The position numbers and the translations under genes are program-made. Shown one piece after another: positions 24,078 through 35,054 of a stretch of DNA of 64,000 nucleotides. The DNA is from Muriicola jejuensis (GTDB taxonomy: Bacteria > Bacteroidota > Bacteroidia > Flavobacteriales > Flavobacteriaceae). The notes beneath the pieces are model-generated. The model was not told where the DNA came from. It saw only the letters and a program-made list of their open reading frames with translations, and did no database searches. The DNA is taken from NCBI RefSeq assembly GCF_010671595.1, contig NZ_JAABOP010000003.1:62001-126000 (forward strand). The letters are read 5' to 3'. How positions within the stretch are numbered: the stretch's first letter is position 1; each line of letters begins with the position of its first letter.

Positions 24078-25463
24078 TCAGAAGGATCGGTATAGGTGAG
24101 AGAAGGCATCGATGATCTTCCCGTTCTTGGAGAGGATGGCTTTATTGGGATCATAGACGATCAGGGTCTGAACGGTCTGGTCGTAATCCTCGGTCCAGTA
24201 TTGTTCGGCCTCATCCAACCCGTTCATTCTGACCATGCTTTTCCACTTGGCCATATCGGTCCTCATGTTCAGGCCCACAAAGCGATAATCCGGATATTTC
24301 TGCTTGAGCTCCTCTATGCGTTTGTTGATATTCCTGAAATGTCCGGGCTCGGTACCTGACCAGAAATAGAAAACCACGGAGTCTCCTTTTTCGATATCGG
24401 ATATCCTGATCTTTTCTCCTTCATAAGACATGACCGTAAAATCCGGCAGGTCCTTGGTGGGTTGCATGTTGATAATACCCTGATACAAGGTGTAGATCTC
24501 CGTGTTGTGAGAATTGTTCTCCGAATATTTCTTGAAGGAATTAATGAAAACCGTGGTGTTCTCCTCGGTGTCGTGCTTTAAGAGGTAATCGATAGCCACG
24601 TTGCGGAAAAGGTTATCCCTGAGTTCCTTCTGGGACACCAGACTATCTATCAGCCTTAATTTGTGTTGATTGAAATGCAACTGCCTGTTAGCATTCTCAA
24701 GGTCGTCCTCACAGTGTTTTTTACAGTCGTTATACGCCAGGTTGCTGATATGGTATTTCATAAAGTTGAAATACGGCCTCAGGTAAGTGAGCTTTTGATC
24801 GTTGTAGTTGATTTCCTTCCTGTAATCGTAAAAGGAGGCCGGCAGGTCTTCGTGGATCTTGACTTCCCCACTTCTCCTCCTGTGAAAAAAGGGATAGGCT
24901 TCCATGGAAATATGAGAGCCGTAGTCTATGAAGGACCTGGCCAGTTCCGAAGCATTGGCGGAGATCTCGTATTCCATCTCAATCTGATTGAGCAGGGCAA
25001 GTTTCGTCGCCTTCAGGGAATCTATTTTCTTGTGGAATTCTGTAGGTTCGAGGTAATAATACGAACTGATGAGCTCCTCCTCGTCTTCCCGGGTAAGGAA
25101 TAATTCTAGAATAAAATTATTGATCTCTTCCCCTTTTCCTGAAAAAACAAGGGATTCATCAAAGTCAGTAGTGTTTAATCTGATCTGCAGGCTGTCGCCG
25201 CTTTCGAGATACACGTATTGGGATTCTGGCCTGTGGACAAAGTGGTGGAGGCCTTCCGCCACTGAGTCGAGCCGGAAGACAAAACGATTATTCTCATCCA
25301 GGACGGCCGTATCCAATGCTTGTTCCCCTTTAAAGAGGACTACCTGCTCACTGGTGGGATTTACAATTTCTCCTGCGAAGATGACCCGCTTGGAGTCGCT
25401 TTCATCTTGATGGCAGCTCCCAAAGAATAATCCCAGGATAGAAAGGAGTAAAAGTCTATTCAT
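24078..25463 (-). CDS. Thioredoxin-fold lipoprotein without CXXC
   Basis: A 461-residue lipoprotein. The signal MNRLLLLSILGLFFGSC puts the anchor cysteine at residue 17. About 300 residues with beta-rich then helical character follow (including FNFMKYHISNLAYNDCKKHCEDD), and then a C-terminal TlpA/AhpC-like domain starting near KDLPDFTVMSYEGEKIRISD. At the redox site the sequence is YFWSGTEPGHF, with no cysteine where TlpA has WCXXC. A chaperone-like or structural role is therefore more likely than disulfide exchange. I used ATG 25463 because the signal peptide starts there. Confidence 0.78.
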   Translation of the reverse strand: MNRLLLLSILGLFFGSCHQDESDSKRVIFAGEIVNPTSEQVVLFKGEQALDTAVLDENNRFVFRLDSVAEGLHHFVHRPESQYVYLESGDSLQIRLNTTDFDESLVFSGKGEEINNFILELFLTREDEEELISSYYYLEPTEFHKKIDSLKATKLALLNQIEMEYEISANASELARSFIDYGSHISMEAYPFFHRRRSGEVKIHEDLPASFYDYRKEINYNDQKLTYLRPYFNFMKYHISNLAYNDCKKHCEDDLENANRQLHFNQHKLRLIDSLVSQKELRDNLFRNVAIDYLLKHDTEENTTVFINSFKKYSENNSHNTEIYTLYQGIINMQPTKDLPDFTVMSYEGEKIRISDIEKGDSVVFYFWSGTEPGHFRNINKRIEELKQKYPDYRFVGLNMRTDMAKWKSMVRMNGLDEAEQYWTEDYDQTVQTLIVYDPNKAILSKNGKIIDAFSHLYRSF

Positions 25464-25581
25464 AAAAGGTTCAATCACCGCTAACAAAGCTACATAATGC
25501 AGGACGTGCGCCTTGTTAATAGGGCGTTAAAAATGCAGGGTTTAACACCCTCTTTAGAGGATGCCCGCCTCTAAGGCCCTC

Positions 25582-25611
25582 TTGTACTTCGGGAGGATTT
25601 GACTACTTTTG
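25582..25611 (+). promoter_or_regulatory. Promoter of the ABC-F ATPase gene
   Basis: TTG at 25582-25584, 19 bases, TACTTTTG at 25604-25611 (exact TAnnTTTG). The ATG at 25634 is 22 bases downstream of the -7 element. Confidence 0.7.
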
Positions 25612-25624
25612 CAAAAATTTTTAA

Positions 25625-27262
<1,638 letters not shown>

Positions 27263-27270
27263 CAGGAAAT

Positions 27271-27306
27271 AAAAAAAGCATTCGATTAGAATGCTTTTTT
27301 TTTTTT
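27271..27306 (+). terminator. Rho-independent terminator after the ABC-F gene
   Basis: GCATTC (27278-27283), loop GATTA, GAATGC (27289-27294), extended by seven A upstream and twelve T downstream. It is symmetric enough to serve the convergent gene at 27322 as well. Confidence 0.88.
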
Positions 27307-27321
27307 GACTCTTTATATAAA

Positions 27322-28041
27322 TCAGGCATTGAAGTACTTGCTGTTCCAGATGGCCGGGTTAAAGTTTTTCCCAAGGGCAAAGCCGTAGAAAATAACCACG
27401 GAGGCTATAGACTTGAACATAAAGAAATAGATGATCCAGAACTCGGCCTGAGAACTGCTCTTGGAAAAAAGGCCTTCGGGGACCATGAGCGTGCACAGAT
27501 AAGAGATCAGCAAGACCACGGCAGTGAGGTTTACAATACTCTTAAAAGGCCAGGCCAGTGCCTTCCTCAGAGGGTGCAGGTCATTTCCCCAGCGGTGGAT
27601 CAGATAGAAATACCCGTTCCCGATGGGGGCGAACAACAAAGGATCATCCTTGTCTTCCAGCCTGAATAATTTGGAAGGGGCGATGATCTTGAATCCCTCG
27701 ATAGTGATCCCGTGGTCCTTCTCCAGGGACTTGATCTTAGAGATCCCTTCCATGGGGATCTCCCCCTTGAAATATTTTGAATCCAGGAATCGCAGACGGT
27801 AGTCTATGCAGATCTTCTTGATCTGGTCCAGATGGTAGATCCTGTCGGTTTCAAGCAGGTCGAAATCAAAGGCGTTATCCACTGCATTTCCCTTGCCTCC
27901 CAGGCGTGCCTGAATCTGCTCCTCCCGGGCATTATCCTCCTTCAGGAGTTGGTAAACCGAGTCTATGATGTGTTCCTGGGCACCGCTTTTACGCGATTCG
28001 AGGGCGAGTTTGTCCTCGATATTGGTTCTTTTCAATAACAT
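27322..28041 (-). CDS. Uncharacterised protein with two C-terminal membrane segments
   Basis: A 239-residue protein of unknown family. The N-terminal 150 residues are soluble and charged, with a likely helical region (KLALESRKSGAQEHIIDSVYQLLKED) and a beta-rich part (GITIEGFKIIAPSKLFRLED). Two hydrophobic segments follow near the C-terminus (SIVNLTAVVLLISYLCTLM and FWIIYFFMFKSIASVVIFYG). I chose ATG 28041; an in-frame extension to 28086 has no supporting features. It is convergent with the ABC-F gene. Confidence 0.7.
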   Translation of the reverse strand: MLLKRTNIEDKLALESRKSGAQEHIIDSVYQLLKEDNAREEQIQARLGGKGNAVDNAFDFDLLETDRIYHLDQIKKICIDYRLRFLDSKYFKGEIPMEGISKIKSLEKDHGITIEGFKIIAPSKLFRLEDKDDPLLFAPIGNGYFYLIHRWGNDLHPLRKALAWPFKSIVNLTAVVLLISYLCTLMVPEGLFSKSSSQAEFWIIYFFMFKSIASVVIFYGFALGKNFNPAIWNSKYFNA

Positions 28042-28243
28042 TCTTTTTCTTTTAGCAATTTGAGCAAAAATACATATTAAGTGCAATCAAAGCAACACCG
28101 CTCCAGGACACATAAATTGTTAAATATATGTTAAATTTGTTGAGGGACTCCTGCCCCGTCACCCATTCTCCTTCCAAACATTGTATATTGTCGGGCTTTT
28201 GATACCGTTCATCGAAAAGTATATCCTACCATAGGATCCCCAA

Positions 28244-28786
28244 ATGAAAATGAACAGAATTCTTATTCGGATTTCCTTTATCCTGCTATGCGGTACCGTA
28301 TGGTCACAGGCCGTGAAGCCTTATTCCGAATTCAAGAAGACGATCTTTACCTCCGCGGTGGAATCTGGAGATTATACTACACTTACCACTGCCCTGAAGG
28401 CCACGGAACTCGACCTGTTGTTGGATTCGGACGGACCCTTCACCATTTTCGCCCCTTCAGACCGGGCGTTTCACAAATGGTCCTCTGAGGAAATTTCCAG
28501 CTTGATGAGGCCTGAGAACAAGCACAAACTGCGAGAAATGCTCACTTATTTTATGGTGGCTGGTTCCCTTTCTGCATCCAAGATCCTGAATGCTTTGGTA
28601 AAGGGGAATGGCAAGGCTTCTTTTACCACCGTCCAGGGTAAAAAGATCAGGGCGACCATAGAAGGTGTGGATATCATCCTCACGGATGGAATGGGAAACA
28701 AGGCACGGATCACGACGGCAGATACAGATCAGTGCAATGGTATTATACATACCATTGACAGCGTCATCTTACCCAAACCCCTTTAG
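28244..28786 (+). CDS. Fasciclin (FAS1) domain protein
   Basis: A 180-residue exported protein. The signal peptide ends at TVWSQ, leaving a terminal glutamine. One FAS1 domain spans about residues 40-180, with the H1 motif GPFTIFAPSDRAF, the YFMVAGSLSASKIL region, and the H2 motif CNGIIHTIDSVILP at the C-terminus. FAS1 domains mediate adhesion. Its stop is 2 bases from the convergent pheT stop. The 200 bases upstream hold a possible -7 element (TAAATTTG, 28132-28139), with no well-spaced partner. Confidence 0.92.
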   Translation: MKMNRILIRISFILLCGTVWSQAVKPYSEFKKTIFTSAVESGDYTTLTTALKATELDLLLDSDGPFTIFAPSDRAFHKWSSEEISSLMRPENKHKLREMLTYFMVAGSLSASKILNALVKGNGKASFTTVQGKKIRATIEGVDIILTDGMGNKARITTADTDQCNGIIHTIDSVILPKPL

Positions 28787-28788
28787 GA

Positions 28789-31212
28789 TTACCTCAATAC
28801 TGCTCCCAGTTCTTTTTCAAAGGCCGACTTGATCTTGTTCATGATCTTGTCTATTTGCTTGTCTGTAAGCGTCTTGCTCTCATCCTGCAGGGTAAAGCTC
28901 ACGGCGTAGGACTTTTTTCCTTCCGGAAGTTTGTCACCGGTGTACACGTCGAAGAGTGAAAGGTCTTTCAATAACTTGTTCTCGGCTTTGTACGCCAGTT
29001 CTTCCAGTCTGTTAAAGGGGACATCCTGGTCTAGCAGGAGCGCAAAATCCCTCCTTACCGAAGGGAACTTCGGGATGGACCTGAAGATGATCTCATTTCG
29101 AGCCACCAGGGAGCAAAGGACATCCCAGTTAAAATCGGCATACAGCAACTCCTGCTTGATATCGAACCGCTTTTGTATGGCACTGCTCACGACCCCCAGG
29201 CTAACCAGGTCATGCTGATCTTTAGCAAAGGTCAGCCCTTCGCTGAAAACGCTTCCCCCACAGGTTCGGGTTTGGTATTGCGTTATTCCCATTTTCGTGA
29301 GAATCTGCTCAACCACCGCCCTGAGATAAAAGAAGTCGGATTGCCTGGAGGGCAGGGTCCAGCTTTCCTGGGTCCGGTTACCGGTGACCAGCAGGGACAG
29401 ACGTTGTTTCTCCTCGTGGCCGGTTCCTGAAGGATGGTAGGTCTTCCCGAATTCGAAGAGTTTCAGGTCGTTCCGTTTCCGGTTGATATTGTACGCTGCC
29501 GCCTCCAGGGATGAGAAGAGCATGGAAGATCTGAGGGCGGAGAGTTCTGAACTGAGGGGATTGATCACCCTGACTTCACTGCCCTTTTCCTCAGCCAATA
29601 ATTTTTTGTATTCCGGATTCGTCAGGCTGTTGGAAAGGATCTCGAAAAACCCTCTGGCAGCCAGCATTCCGCCCACCTTGTTCTGGAGTATGTGGTCTTC
29701 GAACCTGGAAGTGGTCGCTATGGACGCGTGTAACTTGGGATCGAAATCGACATTGTTGTACCCGTAGACTCTGAGTATCTCTTCAATGACATCCACCTCC
29801 CGTGTGACATCGATTCGATAGAAGGGGATGGTAAGCCCGAGTCCCGTTTCCGTGACGCTTTTCACCTTGATTTCCAGGGAGGTGAGGATGGATTTGATCA
29901 CATCCCGTGGGATCTCTTGCCCGATTAGCTTGTTGATCTTCTCGAAAGTCAGGAAGACCTGGTTATCCTCTTTCTTTTTGGGATAAAGGTCTACGAGGTC
30001 GGACGAGATGTCTCCTCCCGTGAGCTCACAAATGAGCAAGGCCGCCCTCTGCAGGGCGTATTCCACGTTGTTGATATCGACCCCTCTTTCAAACCTGAAG
30101 GAGGCATCGGTGCTCAGTCCGTGTCTTTTGGCAGTCTTGCGGATAGTTACAGGGTCAAAGAAAGCACTCTCAAGGAAAATGGCCTTGGTATTTTCAGTGA
30201 CTCCGGTATTGATACCGCCGAACACACCGGCAATACACATCGGTTTTTCGCCATCGCAAATCATCAGGTCATCTTCGTGGAGGATCCTCTCCTCCCCGTC
30301 GAGGGTCATAAATGGCGTCCCGCCCTCAACCGTCCGGACGATGATCTGTTTTCCGAAGATCCTGTCAGCATCAAAGGCGTGCAGGGGCTGGCCTAATTCA
30401 TGCAGCACATAATTGGTGGCATCGACTACATTGTTGATCGGTTTCAGGCCAATGGCCTTCAGCCTGTTTTTAAGCCAGTTGGGAGAGGGCTGTACGATGA
30501 GGTTGCTGATGGTCACCCCGCAATATCTGGGGGCGAGGTTGTGATCCTCTACGGAAACGGCGATCTTTCTGGATCTGTTGGCCACGATGAAATTACTGAT
30601 GGAAGGTGTCAGCAGTTCCTTTTGAATACCTTTTTGCCGCAGCCCGGCCTTCAGGTCCCTGGCTACACCGAAATGGCTCATGGCATCTGCCCTGTTGGGG
30701 GTCAGGCCGATCTCGAACACCTGGTCGTTTTCGATCTCATAGAGTTCGGAAAGAGGTGTCCCGGGTTTGAGCGCATTTTCGAGAACCATGATACCCGCAT
30801 GGTCTTCACCCAGCCCCAGTTCGTCCTCGGCGCAGATCATTCCTTCGCTGACCTCCCCACGTATCTTACCTTTCTTGATTTTAAGGGTTTCCCCGTTATT
30901 CATGAACAGGGTGGTCCCCACCGTGGCCACGGGTACTTTCTGGCCTTTGGCGACATTGGGAGCGCCACAGACGATCTGTACGACCTTTTTCGAACCGACG
31001 TCAACGGTCGTGAGTTTGAGCTTATCGGCATTGGGATGCTTTTCACAGGTGAGGACATGCCCCACGACCACCCCTTTCAATCCACCCCGGACGGATTCAA
31101 AGGGGGAAATACCTTCCACCTCCAGTCCGAGATCCGTCAGAAGTTCCGCCACCCGGGTGGGCTCCCAGTCGATCGGCAGGAACTGTTTTAGCCAGTTGTA
31201 AGAAATTTGCAT
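28789..31212 (-). CDS. pheT: Phenylalanyl-tRNA synthetase beta subunit
   Basis: An 807-residue subunit of phenylalanyl-tRNA synthetase. It has the N-terminal tRNA-binding OB domain (VVVGHVLTCEKHPNADKLKLTTVDVG), the B3/B4 editing domain, the B5 domain (IGQEIPRDVIKSILTSLEIKVK), the inactive catalytic-like core (FFEILSNSLTNPEYKKL) and the C-terminal anticodon-binding FDX domain (FPSVRRDFALLLDQDVPF). Length matches the normal bacterial PheT. pheS is not in the window, as is common when the two genes are unlinked. Confidence 0.97.
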   Translation of the reverse strand: MQISYNWLKQFLPIDWEPTRVAELLTDLGLEVEGISPFESVRGGLKGVVVGHVLTCEKHPNADKLKLTTVDVGSKKVVQIVCGAPNVAKGQKVPVATVGTTLFMNNGETLKIKKGKIRGEVSEGMICAEDELGLGEDHAGIMVLENALKPGTPLSELYEIENDQVFEIGLTPNRADAMSHFGVARDLKAGLRQKGIQKELLTPSISNFIVANRSRKIAVSVEDHNLAPRYCGVTISNLIVQPSPNWLKNRLKAIGLKPINNVVDATNYVLHELGQPLHAFDADRIFGKQIIVRTVEGGTPFMTLDGEERILHEDDLMICDGEKPMCIAGVFGGINTGVTENTKAIFLESAFFDPVTIRKTAKRHGLSTDASFRFERGVDINNVEYALQRAALLICELTGGDISSDLVDLYPKKKEDNQVFLTFEKINKLIGQEIPRDVIKSILTSLEIKVKSVTETGLGLTIPFYRIDVTREVDVIEEILRVYGYNNVDFDPKLHASIATTSRFEDHILQNKVGGMLAARGFFEILSNSLTNPEYKKLLAEEKGSEVRVINPLSSELSALRSSMLFSSLEAAAYNINRKRNDLKLFEFGKTYHPSGTGHEEKQRLSLLVTGNRTQESWTLPSRQSDFFYLRAVVEQILTKMGITQYQTRTCGGSVFSEGLTFAKDQHDLVSLGVVSSAIQKRFDIKQELLYADFNWDVLCSLVARNEIIFRSIPKFPSVRRDFALLLDQDVPFNRLEELAYKAENKLLKDLSLFDVYTGDKLPEGKKSYAVSFTLQDESKTLTDKQIDKIMNKIKSAFEKELGAVLR

Positions 31213-31341
31213 GGACGCTCCTTAAGCGATCAAAGATAAAACAATGGTCTATTACATTCAAAGGTCCTGACCGCTTTCATCTTTAATTTTGCAAACATTG
31301 TTTATTCCTGAATTGCGATATTTGCAGCTCAAATCGATCCC

Positions 31342-32562
31342 ATGAAGAAATTTGTTTATTTGTTGGCAGTGATATCCCTCCTCTTTTCCTGTGGGGAAGA
31401 AAAACAACCCAATCTCTTATCCGGGACCTGGAGGGGTGTGATGGTCGTACAGGACGGGAATGAGCTGCCCTTTACATTTAACTTGAAAAAGGGCCAGGCC
31501 GGATACCTGATGGAAGTATACAATGCAGCCGAAGTCCTAGCCATCGATGAGATCAGCACGAACAAGGATTCCATCATCATCAGAATGCCTGTTTTTGACG
31601 GGTATATAGCAGGTACATTCACAGAGGATTCCATGCAGGGCGAATTCATCAAAGAGGACCTCGAAAGGCGGGTACCCTTCAGAGCTTCTCATGGCGATCC
31701 TGACCGCTTCAAAGGGGACAGTTCGGCCGAAGTGCAGGTAGCCGGTATTTGGGAGACCTATTTCAGCAAGGGTACAAAGGACGAATATCAGGCCAAGGGG
31801 ATTTTTGAGCAGGAAGGGAACAAGGTCACCGGTACTTTCAGGACCACAACCGGCGACTACCGCTATCTGGAAGGCATTGTTCAGGGGGATTCCCTTAAAC
31901 TGTCGACCTTTGACGGAGCCCATGTATTCCTGTTTCTGGCCAGGATAACGGACAGTACCATGACAGGGACTTTCTTTTCAGGAAATCACTTTCAGGAACC
32001 CTTTGTAGGAAAAAGAAATGAAGCTTATGAATTACCGGATGAGACCTCCCTGACCTATCTCAAAGAGGGGTATGAGGGAGTCGACTTTTCCTTTCCCGAT
32101 GAAAATGGTAAATTGATTTCTCCTGAGGATCCCGAATACCGGGATAAGGTGGTCATCCTGCAGATCATGGGGACCTGGTGCCCGAACTGCATGGACGAGA
32201 CCAGGTTCCTGGTGGATTACCTGAAGGATCACGGAGAGGAAGACCTGAAGGTGATCTCTCTGGCTTTCGAATACGCCAGGACAGAAGAAGCCGCTTTCAA
32301 GGGAATCCGGAGGCTCAAGGACCGCCTTGGTGTTCCTTATCCCATCGTCCTCGCGCAGTATGGGAGTTCCGACAAGAAATCGGCTAACGAAAAACTGCCC
32401 ATGCTGAACCACGTCCTGTCGTACCCCACGACTGTATTTATCGACAGGGATGGAAAGGTCAGAAAGATACACACCGGATTTAACGGGCCAGCCACAGGGG
32501 AGAAATACACGGCTTTCAAGGAGGAGTTCCACGGCTTTGTGCAGGAATTGCTGGCCGAATAA
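31342..32562 (+). CDS. TlpA-like thiol-disulfide lipoprotein
   Basis: A 406-residue lipoprotein with anchor cysteine at residue 17 (LLFSC). The first 220 residues are beta-rich, with repeating strand motifs (VAGTFTEDSMQGEF, GTFRTTTGDYRYLEG, TMTGTFFSGNHFQ). The C-terminal TlpA/thioredoxin domain has the redox motif WCPNC at residues 279-283 and the cis-proline region SYPTTVFID. It therefore keeps the active cysteines that the 24078 lipoprotein lacks. A possible promoter is TTG 31298-31300 with GATATTTG at 31317-31324. It is convergent with leuB. Confidence 0.88.
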   Translation: MKKFVYLLAVISLLFSCGEEKQPNLLSGTWRGVMVVQDGNELPFTFNLKKGQAGYLMEVYNAAEVLAIDEISTNKDSIIIRMPVFDGYIAGTFTEDSMQGEFIKEDLERRVPFRASHGDPDRFKGDSSAEVQVAGIWETYFSKGTKDEYQAKGIFEQEGNKVTGTFRTTTGDYRYLEGIVQGDSLKLSTFDGAHVFLFLARITDSTMTGTFFSGNHFQEPFVGKRNEAYELPDETSLTYLKEGYEGVDFSFPDENGKLISPEDPEYRDKVVILQIMGTWCPNCMDETRFLVDYLKDHGEEDLKVISLAFEYARTEEAAFKGIRRLKDRLGVPYPIVLAQYGSSDKKSANEKLPMLNHVLSYPTTVFIDRDGKVRKIHTGFNGPATGEKYTAFKEEFHGFVQELLAE

Positions 32563-32564
32563 AT

Positions 32565-32593
32565 AAAGGCCTTCCGTTTTGCGAAAGGCCTTT
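32565..32593. terminator. Terminator-like hairpin between the TlpA-like gene and leuB
   Basis: AAAGGCCTT (32565-32573) pairs with AAGGCCTTT (32585-32593), with a short mismatch-interrupted extension and a loop of T. No strong T run follows on either strand, so termination is likely but not as clear as elsewhere. Confidence 0.55.
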
Positions 32594-32614
32594 GGTGGTG
32601 GTAAAACAAAATAA

Positions 32615-33733
32615 TCAAATGATGGTTGATTTTCCCAACCAGATATTCTCTTTATTCAGGATCAGGTACTCGTCGGAATCCCGGATATTCCCGGAGATGA
32701 AATCGCCTATATGACTGGTCCCGTATTTACTTGAAGTACTGAGATCTGGGGAGACCACTCCCTTTTTGATAGATTTCAACACGGCGATCACCACTGCCCT
32801 CGATTCTTCATCGAGTTTGAAATGATCCAGCAACATGGCTGCAGAGAGGATAGAGGCTATGGGATTGGCGATATCCTTTCCGGCGGCCTGAGGATAAGAG
32901 CCGTGGACGGGTTCGAACAGGGCGTGGTGCTCCCCCGTGGAGGCCGAGGGCAGGAGTCCAATAGATCCGCCAACGGCACTTCCCTCGTCAGACAGGATGT
33001 CTCCGAACATATTTTCGGTCAGGATCACATCGAACTGGCTGGGCTTGAGCAGAAGCTGCATGGCCGCATTGTCTATAAACATGCAATCCAGAGTCACCTC
33101 AGGGTAGCTCTCCCCGATCTTGGTGACGACACGTCGCCACAACCGGCTCGATTCCAGGACATTGGCCTTGTCTACCAGGGTCACTTTTTTCCTCCTGCCC
33201 TTGGCGGCCTTAAAGGCGAGGTGGGCGATTCGGCTGATCTCTGCCTCCGTGTAGGTACAGCTGTCCGTAGCCGTCGTTCCGTCCTCGCTGAGGGATTTCT
33301 CTCCAAAATAGATACCCCCGGTAAGTTCCCGGTAGATCACAAAGTCCGTGCCTTGAATCACTTTTTTCTTCAAGGGCGATTTTTCCATAAGGGTAGGGAA
33401 GACCTTGATAGGGCGTATGTTGCAAAACAGGCCCAGTTCTTTCCTAAGCCTTAACAACCCCTGTTCAGGACGGACCTTTGCGCTGGGATCGTTGTCATAC
33501 CTCGGATCTCCTATGGCTCCAAAGAGTACGGCATCCGATTTTTTGCAAAGTTCCAGTGTTTGCTCCGGGAGGGGATCCCCATAGGCATCCATTGCCGCCG
33601 CTCCTACGAGGGCTTCTTTAAAATGGAATTCGTGACCAAAGGTCTCTTCCACGGCCTGGAGGCATTTAACGGCCTGTGCTGTGACCTCCGGGCCAATGCC
33701 ATCACCTTTGAGCAGGGCGATCTGGAGTTTCAT
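32615..33733 (-). CDS. leuB: 3-isopropylmalate dehydrogenase
   Basis: A 372-residue NAD-dependent dehydrogenase, the third step of leucine synthesis. It has GDGIGPEV at residues 10-17, the substrate loop ELTGGIYFGE, and DNAAMQLLLKPSQFDVILTENMFGDILSDE near residue 230-255. GSAPDIAGK-like sequence is replaced by GSYPQAAGKDIANP. Its start lies 2 bases after the leuA stop, so the genes are co-transcribed as leuA-leuB. Confidence 0.95.
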   Translation of the reverse strand: MKLQIALLKGDGIGPEVTAQAVKCLQAVEETFGHEFHFKEALVGAAAMDAYGDPLPEQTLELCKKSDAVLFGAIGDPRYDNDPSAKVRPEQGLLRLRKELGLFCNIRPIKVFPTLMEKSPLKKKVIQGTDFVIYRELTGGIYFGEKSLSEDGTTATDSCTYTEAEISRIAHLAFKAAKGRRKKVTLVDKANVLESSRLWRRVVTKIGESYPEVTLDCMFIDNAAMQLLLKPSQFDVILTENMFGDILSDEGSAVGGSIGLLPSASTGEHHALFEPVHGSYPQAAGKDIANPIASILSAAMLLDHFKLDEESRAVVIAVLKSIKKGVVSPDLSTSSKYGTSHIGDFISGNIRDSDEYLILNKENIWLGKSTII

Positions 33734-33735
33734 GA

Positions 33736-34908
33736 TCAGGCGAGACTTTCAATATTGACATCCGCGGATTCCACGATCTCATGGATATCCTCATCGAGGA
33801 TTTCTTTCTTTCGATCAGCGAAAAGGAGGAACTGCTCATAGACCGCATCCAATTGAACCTTGGTGAGTTCGTAGCCGATCTTTTTTGCTCTGTAGGCGAG
33901 CGCTGCCCTGCCGCTCCTGGCGGTGAGCACGATGGAGGAATGATCTACTCCCACGTCGTTGGGATCTATGATCTCATAGGTTTCCCTCTTCTTGATCACA
34001 CCGTCCTGGTGGATCCCTGAACTGTGGGCAAAGGCATTGGATCCTACGATCGCTTTGTTGGGCTGTACCGGCATTCCCATTTTTTCAGAGACCATCTGAC
34101 TGGTGCTGAACAGCAGTTTGCTGTTGATACCAGTATCCAGGTTGAGGTAGGGGTGTTGCCTGAGGATCATGACAACCTCTTCCAGGGAAGTGTTTCCGGC
34201 CCGTTCTCCGATACCGTTGATAGTGCATTCTATTTGTCTGGCTCCATGGATGACTCCTGCGATGGAATTGGCCGTGGCCAGACCAAGGTCATTGTGGCAA
34301 TGGCAGGAAAGGATGGCCTTATCTATGCCTTTCACATTCTCCCTCAAATATTTCATCTTGGCGCCGTATTCTTCCGGCAGGCAATAGCCGGTTGTGTCCG
34401 GTATATTCAGAACGGTGGCACCAGCCTTGATCACTTCTTCACAGATACGGGCGAGGTACTCATTGTCTGTCCTCCCGGCATCCTCAGCGTAGAATTCAAC
34501 ATCCTCCACAAAGGATTTCGCGTATTTGACGGCCTCTACGGCCCTTTCCATGATCTTTTCCCTGGTGGAATTAAACTTGTACTGGATATGTGAATCCGAA
34601 GTGCCTATCCCCGTATGGATACGCGGTTTTTTGGCCTTTTTCAGAGCCTCGGCGGCCACTTCTATATCCTTTTTCACAGAGCGGGTCAGACCGCAGACCG
34701 TGGCATTTTTTACCACTTTCGCGATTTCCTTCACCGAATTGAAGTCGCCCGGACTCGAAATGGGAAACCCGGCCTCTATGATATCCACTCCGAGGGTATC
34801 CAGCCGCTCGGCGATGACGAGTTTCTGTTTGGTATCCAGTTTGCACCCCGGAACCTGCTCCCCGTCACGAAGGGTAGTATCAAAAATGTATACTTTATCT
34901 TTGCTCAT
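33736..34908 (-). CDS. leuA: 2-isopropylmalate synthase (short form)
   Basis: A 390-residue enzyme that condenses acetyl-CoA with 2-oxoisovalerate, the committed step of leucine synthesis. The N-terminal TIM barrel shows [12 protein letters not shown] (10-21), and [14 protein letters not shown] and [14 protein letters not shown]. The protein stops near residue 390 and so lacks the C-terminal domain that gives leucine inhibition in the longer LeuA. leuC and leuD are not in the window. It is divergent from the gene at 35055. Confidence 0.93.
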   Translation of the reverse strand: MSKDKVYIFDTTLRDGEQVPGCKLDTKQKLVIAERLDTLGVDIIEAGFPISSPGDFNSVKEIAKVVKNATVCGLTRSVKKDIEVAAEALKKAKKPRIHTGIGTSDSHIQYKFNSTREKIMERAVEAVKYAKSFVEDVEFYAEDAGRTDNEYLARICEEVIKAGATVLNIPDTTGYCLPEEYGAKMKYLRENVKGIDKAILSCHCHNDLGLATANSIAGVIHGARQIECTINGIGERAGNTSLEEVVMILRQHPYLNLDTGINSKLLFSTSQMVSEKMGMPVQPNKAIVGSNAFAHSSGIHQDGVIKKRETYEIIDPNDVGVDHSSIVLTARSGRAALAYRAKKIGYELTKVQLDAVYEQFLLFADRKKEILDEDIHEIVESADVNIESLA

Positions 34909-35054
34909 TAGAATTACTTAATTTTACTCACCATAACGAATGTATCACAACCTCGCAAAACCAAATAAGTGGTTCTGAGGCATTTACAACGTTAATACAC
35001 TTTTTAATATTAATAAAACGCTGTAAATCAGCGGTATAAGCATATCATTTTACG

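Noticed and set aside
30400-31191. 263-codon plus-strand frame in pheT
   Set aside because: It is antisense to the conserved N-terminal part of pheT.
35019-35033. CGCTG-TAAAT-CAGCG palindrome before the 35055 gene
   Set aside because: Only 5-bp arms and a single copy; too weak to call an operator.
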